Shown here: positions 34,041-47,294 of the stretch, piece after piece
Position numbering within the stretch: the first letter of the stretch is position 1
How the letters are laid out: each line of letters starts with the position of its first letter
Source: Pezicula radicicola
Taxonomy: Eukaryota > Ascomycota > Leotiomycetes > Helotiales > Dermateaceae
Length of the DNA: 64,000 bases
NCBI GenBank assembly: GCA_003008705.1
Contig: PDUO01000022.1
Span: 582,549-646,548 of the forward strand
Direction: 5' to 3'
Position numbers and translations under genes: made by a program
The notes under the pieces: generated by a model
What the model was told of the DNA's origin: nothing
Database searches by the model: none
What the model saw: the letters and a program-made list of their open reading frames with translations, nothing else

Positions 34041-37000
34041 ATGGACAAGGAAACCCTAGAAAAATCCCACAACGAAGGTCTTCAGACGATGAGGCCTTTC
34101 TTCAATAATGGAGTCCTTATTGCAAACCGTGGCGAAATCGCAGTAAGAATCATCGCAACATTAAAGAAACTCGGAATCCGATCAATCGCCATATACTCCC
34201 CACAAGACCAAAACAGTCTCCATGTCAAAACTGCAGACATATCATATCCACTACCAGGTAATACTTTAACAAGCACGTACCTCTCAAGCGAAGCAATCAT
34301 CAACATAGCGAAAGAATCAAGGGCAAAAGCCGTTCTTCCTGGGTATGGTTTCTTATCTGAGAGTGCTGAATTCGCAGCTGCTTGCGAAGCAAATGGACTT
34401 GTATGGATTGGACCTACACCAGAACAGATGCAGAGTCTTGGACTTAAACATCTTGCCCGGGAACTGGCACAGGAATGCGGTGTTCCAATTTTACCTGGCA
34501 CTAACCTAATTACCGATATTGAAACAGCAGTTGTCGAAGCGGAAGAGATTGGATATCCTGTTATTCTAAAGAGTAGTGCAGGTGGAGGAGGTATTGGACT
34601 TCAACAGTGTGCAAATTCCGAAGAGTTACGCGATGCCTTCGATTCGACGCGACATCTAGCTCAGTCATTCTTCCACGACGACCGGATATTTATTGAGAAA
34701 TATGTTGAAAGTGCTAGACATGTTGAAGTACAGATTCTTGGGAATGGCGAAGGTGTGGTGACACATGCTTGTGAACGCGATTGTTCACTACAACGACGGA
34801 AGCAGAAAGTCATTGAGGAGGCAGCAGCTGTTTTGACTCCGGTCGATATACGCAAGAATATGAGAGAAGCTGCTTGCAAACTTGCTGCAAAAATTTCATA
34901 TCGTGGAGTTGGTACTGTCGAGTTTCTCTATGACCTCAGAAGAAAAACCTTCTTCTTCCTTGAAGTCAATACCCGTCTTCAAGTTGAACATACAGTCACA
35001 GAAGAAGTGACAGGATTGGATTTTGTTGAAGTTATGCTTCGAATTGCCGCAAATGATTCGACCCACCTCTTCTCGGGAGACATGAGCGAAGGCTTTCCAG
35101 CTAAGAAAGTAGCTATCGAGGCTCGAATCTATGGCGAATCACCCCTTCAAGGTTTCCAACCTAGTCCAGGCCAGTTGTTAAACGTTTATTTTCCGGATGG
35201 GGTCCGAGTTGATACTTGGATTGAACCTGGATCAACACTGTCTTCTGAATATGACTCGCTTCTCGCTAAGCTCATAGTAAGCGGTCATGATCGTGGTGAG
35301 GCTGTACGTCGCTTAACTGCGGCATTGGGTGACACAAAGATATCAGGCATGGAGACAAATCTGGGATACCTCAAAGAAATTGTACGAAGTACGGAGTTCC
35401 AGATTGGAATGTATACAACGACCTTTCTAGACAAATTTCAATTCCAGTTACCAACCTTCGAAGTTTTGGAGCCAGGTCCATCGACAACAGTACAGGATTT
35501 TCCAGGACGACAAGGATTGTGGCATATTGGCATCCCTCCATCTGGACCCATGGACGATTTTGCCTTCCGGCTCGCTAATCGCATATTGGGAAATAATTTG
35601 GGGGCAGCGGCTCTCGAGTGTACTCACGCAGGTCCAAAACTACTGTTTCATCATGATACAGAGGTAGCAGTGGTTGGTGGATTAGCTCTATTTCGTGTTG
35701 ATGATGCTGCCGTTTCTCAGCGCTGCTCGCTTAGCGTGAAAGCTGGCCAGACATTACACTTGGGTGCTCTCGAGAGTGGCTGCAGAGCATACATTGCGGT
35801 GAGAGGCGGCATTGATATTCCTCAAGTCTTTGGAAGTGGCTCGACATTTGCACTCGGGAATATTGGAGGACACTGTGGTCGTTTGCTTAAAGTTGGCGAT
35901 ATACTTCCGTTCAACAAGAACGCGAGCACATCTTCACAGGACAGCGACAAATCCTTCACTTCAGTTATTCCTAATTACAGCAACTCCTGGGTAGTTAAAG
36001 TAATGCCAGGGCCGCACGCCTTCCCAGACTTCTTTTTAAAGAGCTCATTTGCCGAATTCTTCACAAAACCATGGGAGGTTCACTATAACTGCAACCGAGT
36101 TGGCGTCCGACTAACAGGTCCAAAACCAGAATGGGCTCGAGAAAATGGTGGTATGGCGGGTCTCCATCCTTCGAATATTCATGATAGTCCTTACTCGATT
36201 GGCTCTATTAGCTTCACAGGAGACGAAGCAGTGATCTTGACATGTGATGGTCCTAGCCTGGGAGGCTTCGTCATCTTCGCAACAATCATCGAAGCAGAGT
36301 TATGGAAAGTTGGGCAAATTAAGCCTGGAGACCAAATATTCCTGTCTCCTGTAACGGCATCCGAAGCATTGTCTTTAAACGCTAACATCTGCAACTCTAT
36401 CGTCAATGCCTCTAAGTTAGTAGAAACACCTCCAAAAGACGACGTCGAATTTTCAGACCCAATCTTGGGTGATATCGGATACCAGGAAATGAAGATCGTT
36501 TGCCGTCAATCTGGCGACCGAGCAATTCTACTTGAGTTTGGTGATGATGATTTCAACATACGCGCTACATTCCGCATATACGGACTCATCAGTGGCCACG
36601 CTGAAAAGCCAATTCCTGGTGTTATTGAGTTAAGTCCAGGTGTCCGATCACTCCATATTCTTTACAATCCAAAGATCCACCGCCAGGAAGAAATGGTCGT
36701 AATCCTACGGACTGCAATTTCCGCACTCCCCTCAGACCTTTTTGAGAAAGGAATACCGTCACGAATATTCAATCTTCCATTAGCGCACGAACACTCAACC
36801 AGCCTCGCAGCCGTAGAACGCTATTCACAAACCATACGTGAAGAAGCGCCATGGCTACCAAACAATGTAGAATTTCTACGACGAATCAACGGTCTCACCA
36901 CAAAACAAGGAGTTAACGAAACCCTTCTTTCTGCAACCTATCTCGTACTTGGTCTGGGAGATGTTTTCTGTGGATCTCCCTGTGCTGTTCCACTTGATCC

Positions 37001-37753
37001 TCGTCACAGATTATTCGGTACGAAGTACAACCCAAGTCGATCACATACTCCCGAAGGTACAGTGGGATTAGGTGGACAGTATCTCTGTATTTATGGAATC
37101 GATTCTCCTGGTGGCTATCAACTTTTAGGTCGAACTGTTCCTATTTGGAATCGTTGGGCTAAGCGAGGAAAACCATGGATGTTTAACGTCTTTGATCAAA
37201 TTCGTTTCTATACCATTTCAGAAGAGGCTCTCGATGCAGCAAGAGCCTCTGGACAGGATGACGAGTTTGTTACTGTTGAAGATAGTACTTTTAATTTGCA
37301 TGATTATGAGGGGTGGCTTGATGCAAATCGAGACGATATCATAGCTGTCACGCAGAAGAGATGGCAAACACTACGGGAATCCGATGCCGTCGCTCAAGCC
37401 TTGGAAAAGCCACCTTCACCACGATTCACAATACCCAAGAACAGCGAGAACCAATGTAATACTTCGATAAACAGGATTTTGCTTAGAGCAGGCGTTGCTG
37501 GGAAGTGTTGGAAGAGTGCTGTTAACATTGGCGATATTGTTAAGAAGGGACAAACCTTGGTAAGACTTTCCCAATCATTTTTCCTTTAGAACAAGTTCAT
37601 ATTCGCTGATTTCTGTTGCAGTTCTACATTGAAGCCATGAAAATGGAGATCAAGCTTGGTGCACCTTGCAATGGGACATGCACAGCTGTGTTTGCAAAAT
37701 CTGGAGATACATTGAAAACGGATAGTCTGTTGGCTGAATTCGACCCATTATAA
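34041..37753 (+). CDS. Urea-carboxylase-type biotin enzyme, stand-alone
   Basis: ATP-dependent, biotin-containing carboxylase of the urea carboxylase family, 1216 aa, exons 34041-37559 and 37622-37753. Domain order: biotin carboxylase (about 25-470; VLIANRGEIAVRI, KSSAGGGGIGL, ACERDCSLQRRKQK, EVNTRLQVEHTVTEE), KipA-like carboxyltransferase half (about 475-790, from EVLEPGPSTTVQDFPGR), KipI-like half (about 820-1060, with IELSPGVRSLHI and GTKYNPSRSHTPEG), and C-terminal biotinyl domain with EAMKMEI formed across the splice. Only about 25 residues precede the first domain: the allophanate hydrolase half present in fungal urea amidolyase (Dur1,2) is absent, and none is in the window. It could carboxylate urea, guanidine or another amide. 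The TTG codon at 34032 was not used; ATG 34041 is the start. Confidence 0.9.
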
Positions 37754-37888
37754 ATGATTCGGGAATAGCTTCTTAGGGAAACCGCAGTGCTACATCAAAC
37801 CAGTATGAGAAAACGGTGTTGTGCCTGCCTGTCTGTATCTTCATATAAATAGAAAATAATGTAGGATAAAGCGAATCTAAAGAAAGAT

Positions 37889-39721
37889 TCACAATCGAGC
37901 GCTGTCCTTCGCAGTCTTTTCGCGGTCTTTCAGTACCTTCCTCAAAATCTTTCCCGAAGGGCTCTTCGGGACCATATCCACAAATTCTATACCACCTCGT
38001 AACCATTTGTGTCGTGATTTAAGCTGAGCCACATGTTTCATGATCTCGATCCTGATTGTCTCATCACTTTGATCACGAACAGCATCGGATTTAACAACAA
38101 ATGCTTTCGGCGCTTCGCCAGAATGTGTATCAGGCACAGGAATAACAGCGCAATCAGCGACTGCTGAATGGTCGAGGAGGCATGCCTCCAGCTCAGCTGG
38201 TGCGACTTGAAGTCCCTATTATGATGTTCAGTGAGAGGTTTGGAGCTGGGAATGAGATGAAACTGACGTTGACTTTGATAAGTTCCTTTAAACGATCCGT
38301 TATCCATATATGTTCGATGCCTTTTGAAGACTTCCTAAAGATGACTTCGTCGCCAGTTCGCATGAACCTTCCTTCGGGAAGATCCACAAATGTTTCCTCT
38401 GTGGCCTTCTCATTCTTGAAATAGCCTATTACGACACTTGGACTTTTGACAAGTAGCTCTCCGGGTTGATCGTCACCAGTGACTTCTTTGCCGGCTGCAT
38501 CAATGACCTTTGCCTCAATGCCGGCCAATAGACATCCGGAGCTACCAATCCAAATATCGTGAGGAGGGCTTGAAGATACGGCAGTACATGTTTCAGTCAA
38601 ACCGTAGCCTTGCCTTATGGTCCAAGTTGGGAACAGTTTCGCTAGCACATTTGCAGTTTCTTTACCCAGAGGCGCAGCCCCCGAAAAGACGGTATGAACG
38701 CTACTGAGGTCGATGTTCTTCAATAAGTGCTGGTTCTTTACCATTGTAATGATAATTGGGGGGACGAGATTGAGGCTGTTGATTTTGAATTTAGAAATGC
38801 TCCTGAGGAAATTCGGAAGGTCGAACTTAGGGAGAATAATTGCCGAGTCTCCTCTGAAAGTACTGCAATGAGCGATACATATCAGACCATAGATATGAGA
38901 AAGAGGAAGTAATGCAAGTACAGCTTCTGTATACTTTGGGTCTCGTTTTAAGCGCTCGTCGTGATCGCAGATACTGATCTGGATAGTGTTGGCAATAACA
39001 TTCCGATGTGAGATGACCACGCCTTTTGGAAGACCTGAAGTGCCACTAGAATAACACAGAAACGCTGCCTGGAGAGCTCCTTGCCCTTTTGACCATCTGA
39101 TTTCTTCAAGCTCAGGAAGTGACTGTCCCTCCTCAACTAGTCTGCCCAGTGATTTATATCCTTCCGGGATGGGTCCCTGGCCGGGCATTTCACAAATGAA
39201 GATCTTTGATCTGGGGATTCCAGCTTTACTAGCAGCCTCCAAAGCTACAGATAGCAGAGGCACAACTGTGAAGAATGCCTTTGCTTCGCTGTTTACTAGC
39301 TGATATCTCAGCTCGTCCGCCGAATAGACAGCGTTTGCAGGCGTTGACAGACCGTTGAGTCGTAGGATTGCCCAATTCAATGTCATTATGTCGACCTAGT
39401 AGTTGCAGCTTAGCCTGGATGCAATAAAATAACTAGGAACCAACCTACAGTATTGAGTGCAAAGATTCCAACGACTTTATCAAATTCACGGCCAACATTG
39501 ACCTCCCACTCCATCTCTCTCGCAAGTGACCGCGCCAAGTACCGTACTCTATCCATCTGCTCACCCACGCTGAATGATTTGCCTGTAATGCCACAGATGT
39601 ACGGATCTCGTGATTTAGATACTGGATGTCTGCCATGTTTTTCATCAAAGATGAAATCGCAGATAGGTAGGTCGGGTAGTTCAGGCAGTGTTGGTGTATG
39701 AGCTGGAGGAGTAAAAACCAT
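37889..39721 (-). CDS. Acyl-CoA synthetase / 4-coumarate-CoA-ligase-like, probably peroxisomal
   Basis: ANL-superfamily enzyme that activates a carboxylate with ATP and CoA, 575 aa, exons 39721-39449, 39395-38268 and 38215-37889. Signature motifs are the P-loop YSSGTSGLPKGVVISH, the adenylate-binding RQGYGLTETC, GRFMRTGDEV, and the catalytic Lys in PKSPSGKILRKVL. The C-terminus DSARL ends in a PTS1-like tripeptide (ARL), which suggests peroxisomal import as for fungal 4CL-like ligases that serve side-chain beta-oxidation. It converges on the biotin carboxylase gene with only 135 bp between stops. Likely substrates are fatty, phenylpropanoid or other aromatic acids; the sequence alone does not decide. 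Confidence 0.9.
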
Positions 39722-40375
39722 GGTCTCGGTGCGCACGAAGATACAAGATCAAACCAATAATATTCTATGAGTTGATAAGAAAGTGAAAAGAGTAAACCAA
39801 AAATTATTTTATCCAACAAGTGTTCTCCATCATTAGTGAGCACGAGGTAGCACTTCCCCAAGTCTATTGCCGATATGCAACCATCACTTGCGTAGCGGAA
39901 CGCGATTGAACCCGAACCGTGTCAAAAAAGGCACAACTACCCGATATGCACACCAATTGCCAAGGGAGTTGTGATATCGCAACGTTTTGCGGTGTTGTTA
40001 TGTGAGGATCCTTTTTTAACGATGGCCGGCAATAGCGGTGAAAGCGGTTATACAGTATCTCGCAGGCATACAAGCTACTAGTGTGACCAAGCTAACACAT
40101 GCAGCTGAAAAAGTGGAATCTAGTTGAGGCGCCGAATGGCATTTGCACTTGATCTCGATACAAGTCATTCACAAATAATGTTCTCGGTGATAGTAATACT
40201 TGACTAGAGTTGAGATGCATTACAACACCAGGTGGACATGTGGACATGTCGCATCATCTTGCCGAGCTATAACGAAGTACGTTGGCCTTTTCCAAACTCA
40301 TAAATCCCTACCGTAAAGCCAGAAACTTACTTCTTTTCCATTTTTGAGAGTTCGTCAAAACGTTAATCAGTAGCC
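39722..40375. promoter_or_regulatory. Divergent intergenic region
   Basis: A 654-bp gap between the divergent CoA-ligase and P450 starts, which must carry both promoters. No ORF or repeat is supported. Confidence 0.45.
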
Positions 40376-40661
40376 ATGGTCCTTCCCATAGCCCAAGCTG
40401 TGCTAGTCCTAGCAACAGTTGTCATTTTGCGGCTTGGATGGAATCACTATCAATACAAAAGGAGATACAAGTTTCCAAATGTTGTCCCTGGATGGCCATT
40501 TCTTGGGAGTAGTCTTGATGTGCCCCTTCGCGCAGGGATGTGGGGAGTCGAAAACGCCAGGAAGTATGGGGAAATGTAAGAATCCCTATCTAGGACTTTC
40601 TGATTCCAAGCCCAATTCGAGATTTCTAACTTTTGATCTGCAGGTACACATGCTTCATGGG

Positions 40662-43600
40662 GAAAACACCACAATTTTGGCAGAACGAATTTTTGGAATA
40701 ACTCAACAACCACGTACCCAAAACACTCCCCCCCACCTGTAAAATACTCGTCTTACATTGCGCTATCATTTGATACGCGTTTTGTATGGTATACAGGATG
40801 GCCCCGGACCCGTGGCCGATGGTGGGCAATTCTGACACCGAAATCAAGACCTTTGCTATAACCTACAAGAACAAGGTATAAGTACTCCTATAGTATCTCA
40901 GTAAGTATAAACCCAAGAATATCCCTGTGGACGTAATACAACCGTATCTCTAAGCTGCTATCTAAATCAGCGATTGAATTACTGTACAGCCGGATACAGA
41001 AGTACTCCTACAAGAAATATAAGTAGTGGCGGACAATCAGGCTACATTGTAAAACGCGATACAATACAGTAATAAAATACTATCCGTAGACCTTAAACAA
41101 GTCCAAAAGATACTTATACTATACCAAAGTAATACAACAACGAGCTCTATAATAATAGGCTACAGGAACTTAAGGAATTGGGCCTCTGTGGTAGTAGTAA
41201 ACACGATCCCCCCCCCCCTCGATCCGAACTATACTAACGTAGTCCAGTCAGAGTACTGGATAAGACACCGAATCCGTCGCCCCTACCCTTAAAGACCAGG
41301 AGATAATCATAAAGCTTAAGGAAGTAGGAGTAATCAACAATTGGAGGGTGAAGGATAATAAGGACCTCCTTGAATACCTCAATAAAGCTATCGCGTAGTT
41401 AGGAAATCAAAATATTGAATATATTAAGCTGGTGGCGATATATTAACTCAAAAGTAGGGATATTTCTACTATAGCTACCTCAATAGTAGAGGTATAGTTA
41501 CTTAGAATATACTACCAGAGCTGGATCACTAAACTCAGTACCCTAGCCACGATTCCCTAGACTATATATAGTGTTATAGTATACGGAGTACCGACGGTAA
41601 CAGTGAACTTAGTGAATACTGTATAGACGAGGTAAAAGATAGTAGTAACCAACAGCCAAATCTGGCTAGGCGTACTCCCCGAATACATTATATTCGTTGG
41701 ATGGCTTACGAGGACAGGAGTATAGAAGTAATACTCTTCCCTTATAGTAGAGTTTACTACACTATAAATAGTGAACCAAGCCATATATAAAGGATTCTTA
41801 TAGGAGTCCTTATCCTATGAGGTAGTATTGTATAATAGAGTATATAGGATTAAATAGTACTTTAAGTACTGGAAATATAGCCATATAGGAAGCTAGTATA
41901 CTACTAAAGCCGATGTCTATAGACATTACTTATAGTTCTATATATCCAAAGATTACTAATCTAAGGACAATAAGAAATGCCTTAACTGCCAGGGTACCTA
42001 CTCTGTATAGAGTTAAATATATAAAACCAGAAAGCTTGAGTAAGCTTAAGTAAACAAGGTAGTAGAAATATACCAAAGGTATTGGCCAGAGTCGAAAGTA
42101 GTACTAACTATAATAACAATACCAATAACAATACTAACAATACCCGGAGGAAGATCTACCTCATTTATATTCACCCCACTAGTAGAGCTACCTAGGGAAT
42201 AAGTTCGTTCATCATCAGGCCCCTAATAGGGTAGAAAGCTCACCAAAGGCCTAACCTTCCCTGTACCAATACCCTGAACAATATCTACCTCCCCGAAGAG
42301 AAGATATATAGTATCCCCAGTAAAAATAAGTATAACTAGTAATAGCGGGGTACTACTCCCTGAAGACCGACCAGTACTAGTCCCGAGGCCGAATATAAGA
42401 AGTAGAAAGAAGAAGTCTATTACTAGTACGAAGTCCGTGGCTACCTCTACATCATCCTCTGAAGAATCTATCCCCTTAAGCTAAGACGAGGATATAGATA
42501 TAATAAATACCTAGCTATAAAACTTAGAAGAGAGGTTGTAATGATAGTATAACTAGAACTTCGAATACTATAGTATAATACTATGAAGTTGTATAGAAAA
42601 GTCATGGTATCCCTCTTTAGAGATACTAGAATAAGGATATACAATATTCTAGTACTCTAGGAACTATAGATCAATACCTGTATAGGTATAATATACTACC
42701 TAGACCCTATATATTTTTATTTATTTATTTCAGAAAAATACCTAGTAATAATATACTTCTTCGTTAATACTAAGTTTAGAAGAGAGGATTGGACTATTAT
42801 AGAATAGTTAGGTAATATCTATATACTTAGCCTAATATATCAAGATGAGGTAGGAGACGATGCTTACCTATATATCTATAATGTATACCACCAACCTAGG
42901 CTTATCCTTATAGAAACTATCTATAACCTTAGGGAAGTAATCTTATATAAGGACCTAGGAGATAGCTACCTAGTAGTAGGGGACTTTAATATATACTACT
43001 TAAACTGGTCTGGAGATAAAACTATACAACAGGACGCCTATAACGAAGAACTTTGTAGATACCTAATTGGAACTATAGATGACTTTGAGCTCGAGCTCCT
43101 AATAGAACCAGGGATAATCACTTTTGAATAAAATAGAGTAAAATCAATACTCAACCTTATACTCGCCTCGAAGATACTTAAGTAATATATAATAGTATAT
43201 TACATAGAACTTAAAGTATACTATAACTCCGACTATATTCTGGTTAAGACAATACTTAGCCTCCTATGGAAAGTAGTAGACCTAAAGGAAAACTAGTCCT
43301 GGATAATTATAGATAAAGCTAAATATAAAGCCGCCCTAAAAAGAGAACTCCCCCTCCCTCGATGCTCAATGATAGCTGAAATTGATATAACCATAGAAGG
43401 AATAATTATAATAATCAATATAGTAATGTGGGAGGCGGTACTAAAGATAGTTAGAAGTGAAAGGGTGAAACCAGGATTCAACGTAGAGTATAAATTAGCC
43501 TATGAAAAGGTAATATACCTAAGAAGGATCTAGTAAAGCTAAAGAATAATAGATAACTAGGAGATATACACTAAAGCCAGGAACCGAAAAGGAACCATCA

Positions 43601-46600
43601 TTGGTTATAAGCTCCGCTAAAAGTATAGAAAAACCATTGATAATATAAGAGACCGGATAGACCATCTATGGAAGCTAGTAAGATGGGCTAAGAAAAGAGA
43701 GACTAGGTATATACCTATTACCCTAGTACTATTGATAGGATATAACAACAGGCTCTATATTACAATACCGAGAGCTAAAGTAGTACTCTTTATATCTACC
43801 TTCTTCCCCGAACTCCCCCTAGTAGACCTATTGGACGTCAATAGTGATATAATATACCCTGTACCAATAGAACTACTATACCTCTTACGACATGAAGTAT
43901 AAGCCACAATACTTAGAATAATAGTAGATAAGGTACCTGGGCTAGATATAATACCTAACCAAGTACTCTACTTTAGAGTATAAGAACTTATACCAATTCT
44001 GTAGCTAGTCTTCGGGGTATATATCCAGTATAGATATTACCTAAAGTATTTCAGAGATAGTATTATAGTAGTCTTAAAGAAACCAGGAAAAATGGATTAC
44101 TCCTAACCAAAGTTATATTGTCCGATTACTCTACTAAATATACTAGGAAAGGTTCTCGAATCACTGATAGCTGAAAGGCTTAGTTATATTATAGAAATAT
44201 ATAAACTCCTACCACCGATATACCTAGGAGGCTAGAAAGGAATCTCTATAGAATAGGTAGTTCTTATAATCCTAGAATATATCTATAAAGGCTTTAGGGA
44301 CATCAATAAAGTTATAAGTATACTCCTCTACGACGTTGTTGGGGCCTTTGATAATATCTCCTATAGAAGACTTATCTATAATCTTAGAAAATATAGAGTA
44401 CCAATAACAATAGTAGTATAGGTAGTATTATTTCTCTAGGATAGGATAACTAGTATTTAACTCCCGGAGTTTACCTCAAGGAAGATTGATATAAATACAG
44501 GGATACTATAAGGATCCCCTATATTACTAATACTATTTCTCTTCTATAATACTAACCTAGTGGAGTTGTTTAATGAACCAGATAATATAATATCAGTGGT
44601 ATAGATAGATAATGTAGTAGTGGCTGTTCAGGGCCCAACTTTGGAGGTAAACTATAATTAACTAGAAGTATTATATTATAAAGCTTAAATCTAGGAAAGT
44701 AGCTATAGATCAAAATTCAATATATCTAAGTTTGAACTAATCTATATTACTAATAAGCTAACCAAATATAAAGGAATCAATATAGTATCGGTTAGATTAG
44801 CTATAGATACTATCCAACTAAGTAAAGCTATTAAATACCTAGGGGTAATAATCGATCAAGGACTTCAGTGGAAATAATAACTAGTAGTAGTAGAGGCCAA
44901 AGTAAGTAAGGTACTTACAGCCCTATAAGCTCTAGGTGGTTCAACCTAGGGCTTTGAAATTATAATAATCAGAAGGCTATACCTAGTAATAGTTATCCTA
45001 TATATCATGTACTATATAGCGGTATAGTACTCACCGGGGCGAGGAGAACACGGTATAATTGGATGAATAAAAAAGGTAATTAAAATTTTGGAATCTATAT
45101 AGAAGAGAGTGGTGGTTATCATTAGCGGAGCCTTTCGTACTATAGTAAGAGTAGTACTAGAAATTGAACTCTCACTCCTCCCAGCAAGACAACTACTCGA
45201 CTATATAATATCTATAGTAAGACTACGAATACTCAATAACAGGATTATACTATATATTATATATAAAGTTCCTCCAATTAGTGATAGGTAGGTAAGCCCA
45301 ATGCAAAGACTCTAAGTATAATTTCAGAGAGTGGAATCCAAAGAACTTGAAACCAACAAAGCCTATATAACTATACTATAGTAGACCCCCCCGAATATAT
45401 AGATAGTAGTAAATAAGGAATATTCAATCTTGGAATATAATGAGGCTATCGGTAAACTATACTCGTTCTCTATATATATAGACAGTAGTAGTATAGACAA
45501 TAAGGTCGGGGTAGCTATAGTTGTCCCCCTATATAAAATCACCCAACTTCAATACCTTGGGTACCTCCAGGAGTTCATGGTTTATTCTATTAAACTACAA
45601 GGTATAGATATAGCTATAAGGATTACGAAAATATATATTAGTAGTAACCCTCGACCACTGTATATCCTATAGATAATCAATATCTTCATAGATAATACTA
45701 GAGTAATATAGGTAGTTAGAACACTATGTATATAAGTAGGCCAATACATCATCGAGAGGATTGTCTAAGCTATAGATAACCTTAGAGACTAATATAAAAG
45801 AATCTCCATCAACCTTAGATGGATAGTAGTATACAAGGGAGTCCCAGGAAATGAAGTAGTAGATGAAGCAGTAAAGTAAGTAGCTAAAACACCCATAGAA
45901 ACACTAGAATTCCCTGTGGTTATATCAGTAGTTAAATAATACCTCAAAGATAATATCAAAAAGACATGGTCTATAGTATAGGCCCTAGGAATATTAGGTA
46001 AATCTATTAGAAGAATCATACTAAAACCCAACCATAAGTTACTCTATAACTATAAAGGACTCTGGAGATATATAAGTTCCATTATAATATAACTTCGGAT
46101 AGGAAAGATAGGCCTTGGAAGCTACCTAGTATATATCGGCGTAAGGGAGACGGCCGACTATATACTATACTACAATGGAATATAGACTCGATACCATATT
46201 ATATCAGTATGTCCAGTACTAATAGAACTCAGAAGTAAGTAGTGGGAAGGTACCCCCCTAACCAATCTAGAGACTATTCTGAAAGACCCAAAGATATACC
46301 AAAGGGTAGTGAAATACCTTGAGTAGACAGGACTACTCAACCAATTTAGATATATTGAAGAGGAAGTCTTATAAGAAGAACTCCAAGATGAACCCCCAAT
46401 AGACCCCCCGAAGAGTAATAGTAGATAAAGGTAATAGGGTCGCTGGCGACCATCCAAGAAGTAATGAACAAGGAGGAGGATAATAGTATATTATTCATAG
46501 GTTTAGGCCTGGAATATACCTAGGTATCGCCCATAGGTACTTACAGAATAGAATATATAAAACACAGGGAGCCTGGAGCCCCTAAACTAGATAGACAGCT

Positions 46601-46652
46601 GTATAGGGCCTAACGGCCCTGGGCCGGCTTTAATTGACATCATCATCATCAT
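40662..46652 (+). mobile_element. Tad-like non-LTR retrotransposon (LINE), RIP-mutated, full-length insertion
   Basis: 5991 bp between perfect 15-bp direct repeats CACATGCTTCATGGG (40647-40661 and 46653-46667), ending in a 3' tail of five CAT units (46638-46652). Although riddled with stops, the plus strand preserves domain order: a zinc-knuckle trace KCLNCQG (about 41976, gag-like), an apurinic-endonuclease core SYLVVGDFNIYYLNW (about 42965), reverse transcriptase VLKKPGKMDYS then SLIAERLSYI (44073-44200) and LYDVVGAFDNIS (about 44325), and RNase H IYIDSSSIDNKVGVAIV (about 45475) with W..YKGVPGNEVVDEAVK (about 45825). Endonuclease-RT-RNase H order and the short tandem 3' tail fit the fungal Tad clade. 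TpA-rich composition and many TAG/TAA codons point to RIP; the element is dead. Confidence 0.92.
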
Positions 46653-46982
46653 CACATGCTTCATGGGAGGCTATGCAATGGTTTATCTGAATTCCTCGCG
46701 GGTGGTCAACGAACTGATGGAGAAACGATCCTCCATCTACTCATCACGTCAGAATCGCCCTATGTGCCAAGACATCATGTCTGGTGGCGGGCGTATGCTT
46801 TTTATGCCATATAACGACCGTTGGAGAAATCAGCGGAAAATCATGCATGGCATCTTGAATTCCAAACAAGCCGAATCCAAGTTCAGACCCTTCCAGGAAT
46901 TGGAAGTGAAGCAGTTTTTGTGGGATTATCTACAAGACCCTGAGAGATTTTACCGTCATACCCAACGCTATTCAAACTCTGT

Positions 46983-47294
46983 ATTAACCCTCGATCACCT
47001 TGAATATATGGCATATGGAGAAAGTGTAGAATATGGTGAAAATCATGAATGAAGGCTTGATTGCTTGCTCCCATTAGGTGGGAGGAAGCCTAGGCTTATA
47101 TATTAAAGGAGAGGCACCCAAAATGGGCCCAGATCCATACAAAATGAGGTATTTAAGGTGTCGATCCATTAACGTAAAAATGGTGCCATACTGGGCCAGA
47201 ATGGTCGGAATTAATCTGCGATTTCGGAGGGATCGGCGAGCGCCAGGGCCACCAGAAATGAAGATATATTAGAAACACGTGATTACAGGCCGAC
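46983..47294. mobile_element. Short unidentified insertion in the P450 gene
   Basis: 312 bp lie between two copies of ACTCTGT (46976-46982 and 47295-47301). Removing one copy with the insert restores the P450 frame YSNSVIMSVVFGRR. There is no AG acceptor at the right edge, and the only nearby one (47288) gives a stop, so it is not a normal intron. I see no convincing terminal inverted repeats and no coding sequence. The most likely explanation is a small non-autonomous transposon with a 7-8-bp target duplication. Confidence 0.5.

Noticed and set aside
45109..46457. Several 60-95-codon ORFs in the 45-46 kb region
   Set aside because: They are fragments or antisense shadows of the RIP-mutated LINE, including its RNase H domain.
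46981..47288. Treating the 312-bp P450 insertion as an intron (GTATTA...ACAG)
   Set aside because: Splicing at 47288 produces LLS followed by a stop and does not restore VIMSVVFGRR, whereas removing the insert with one ACTCTGT copy does.
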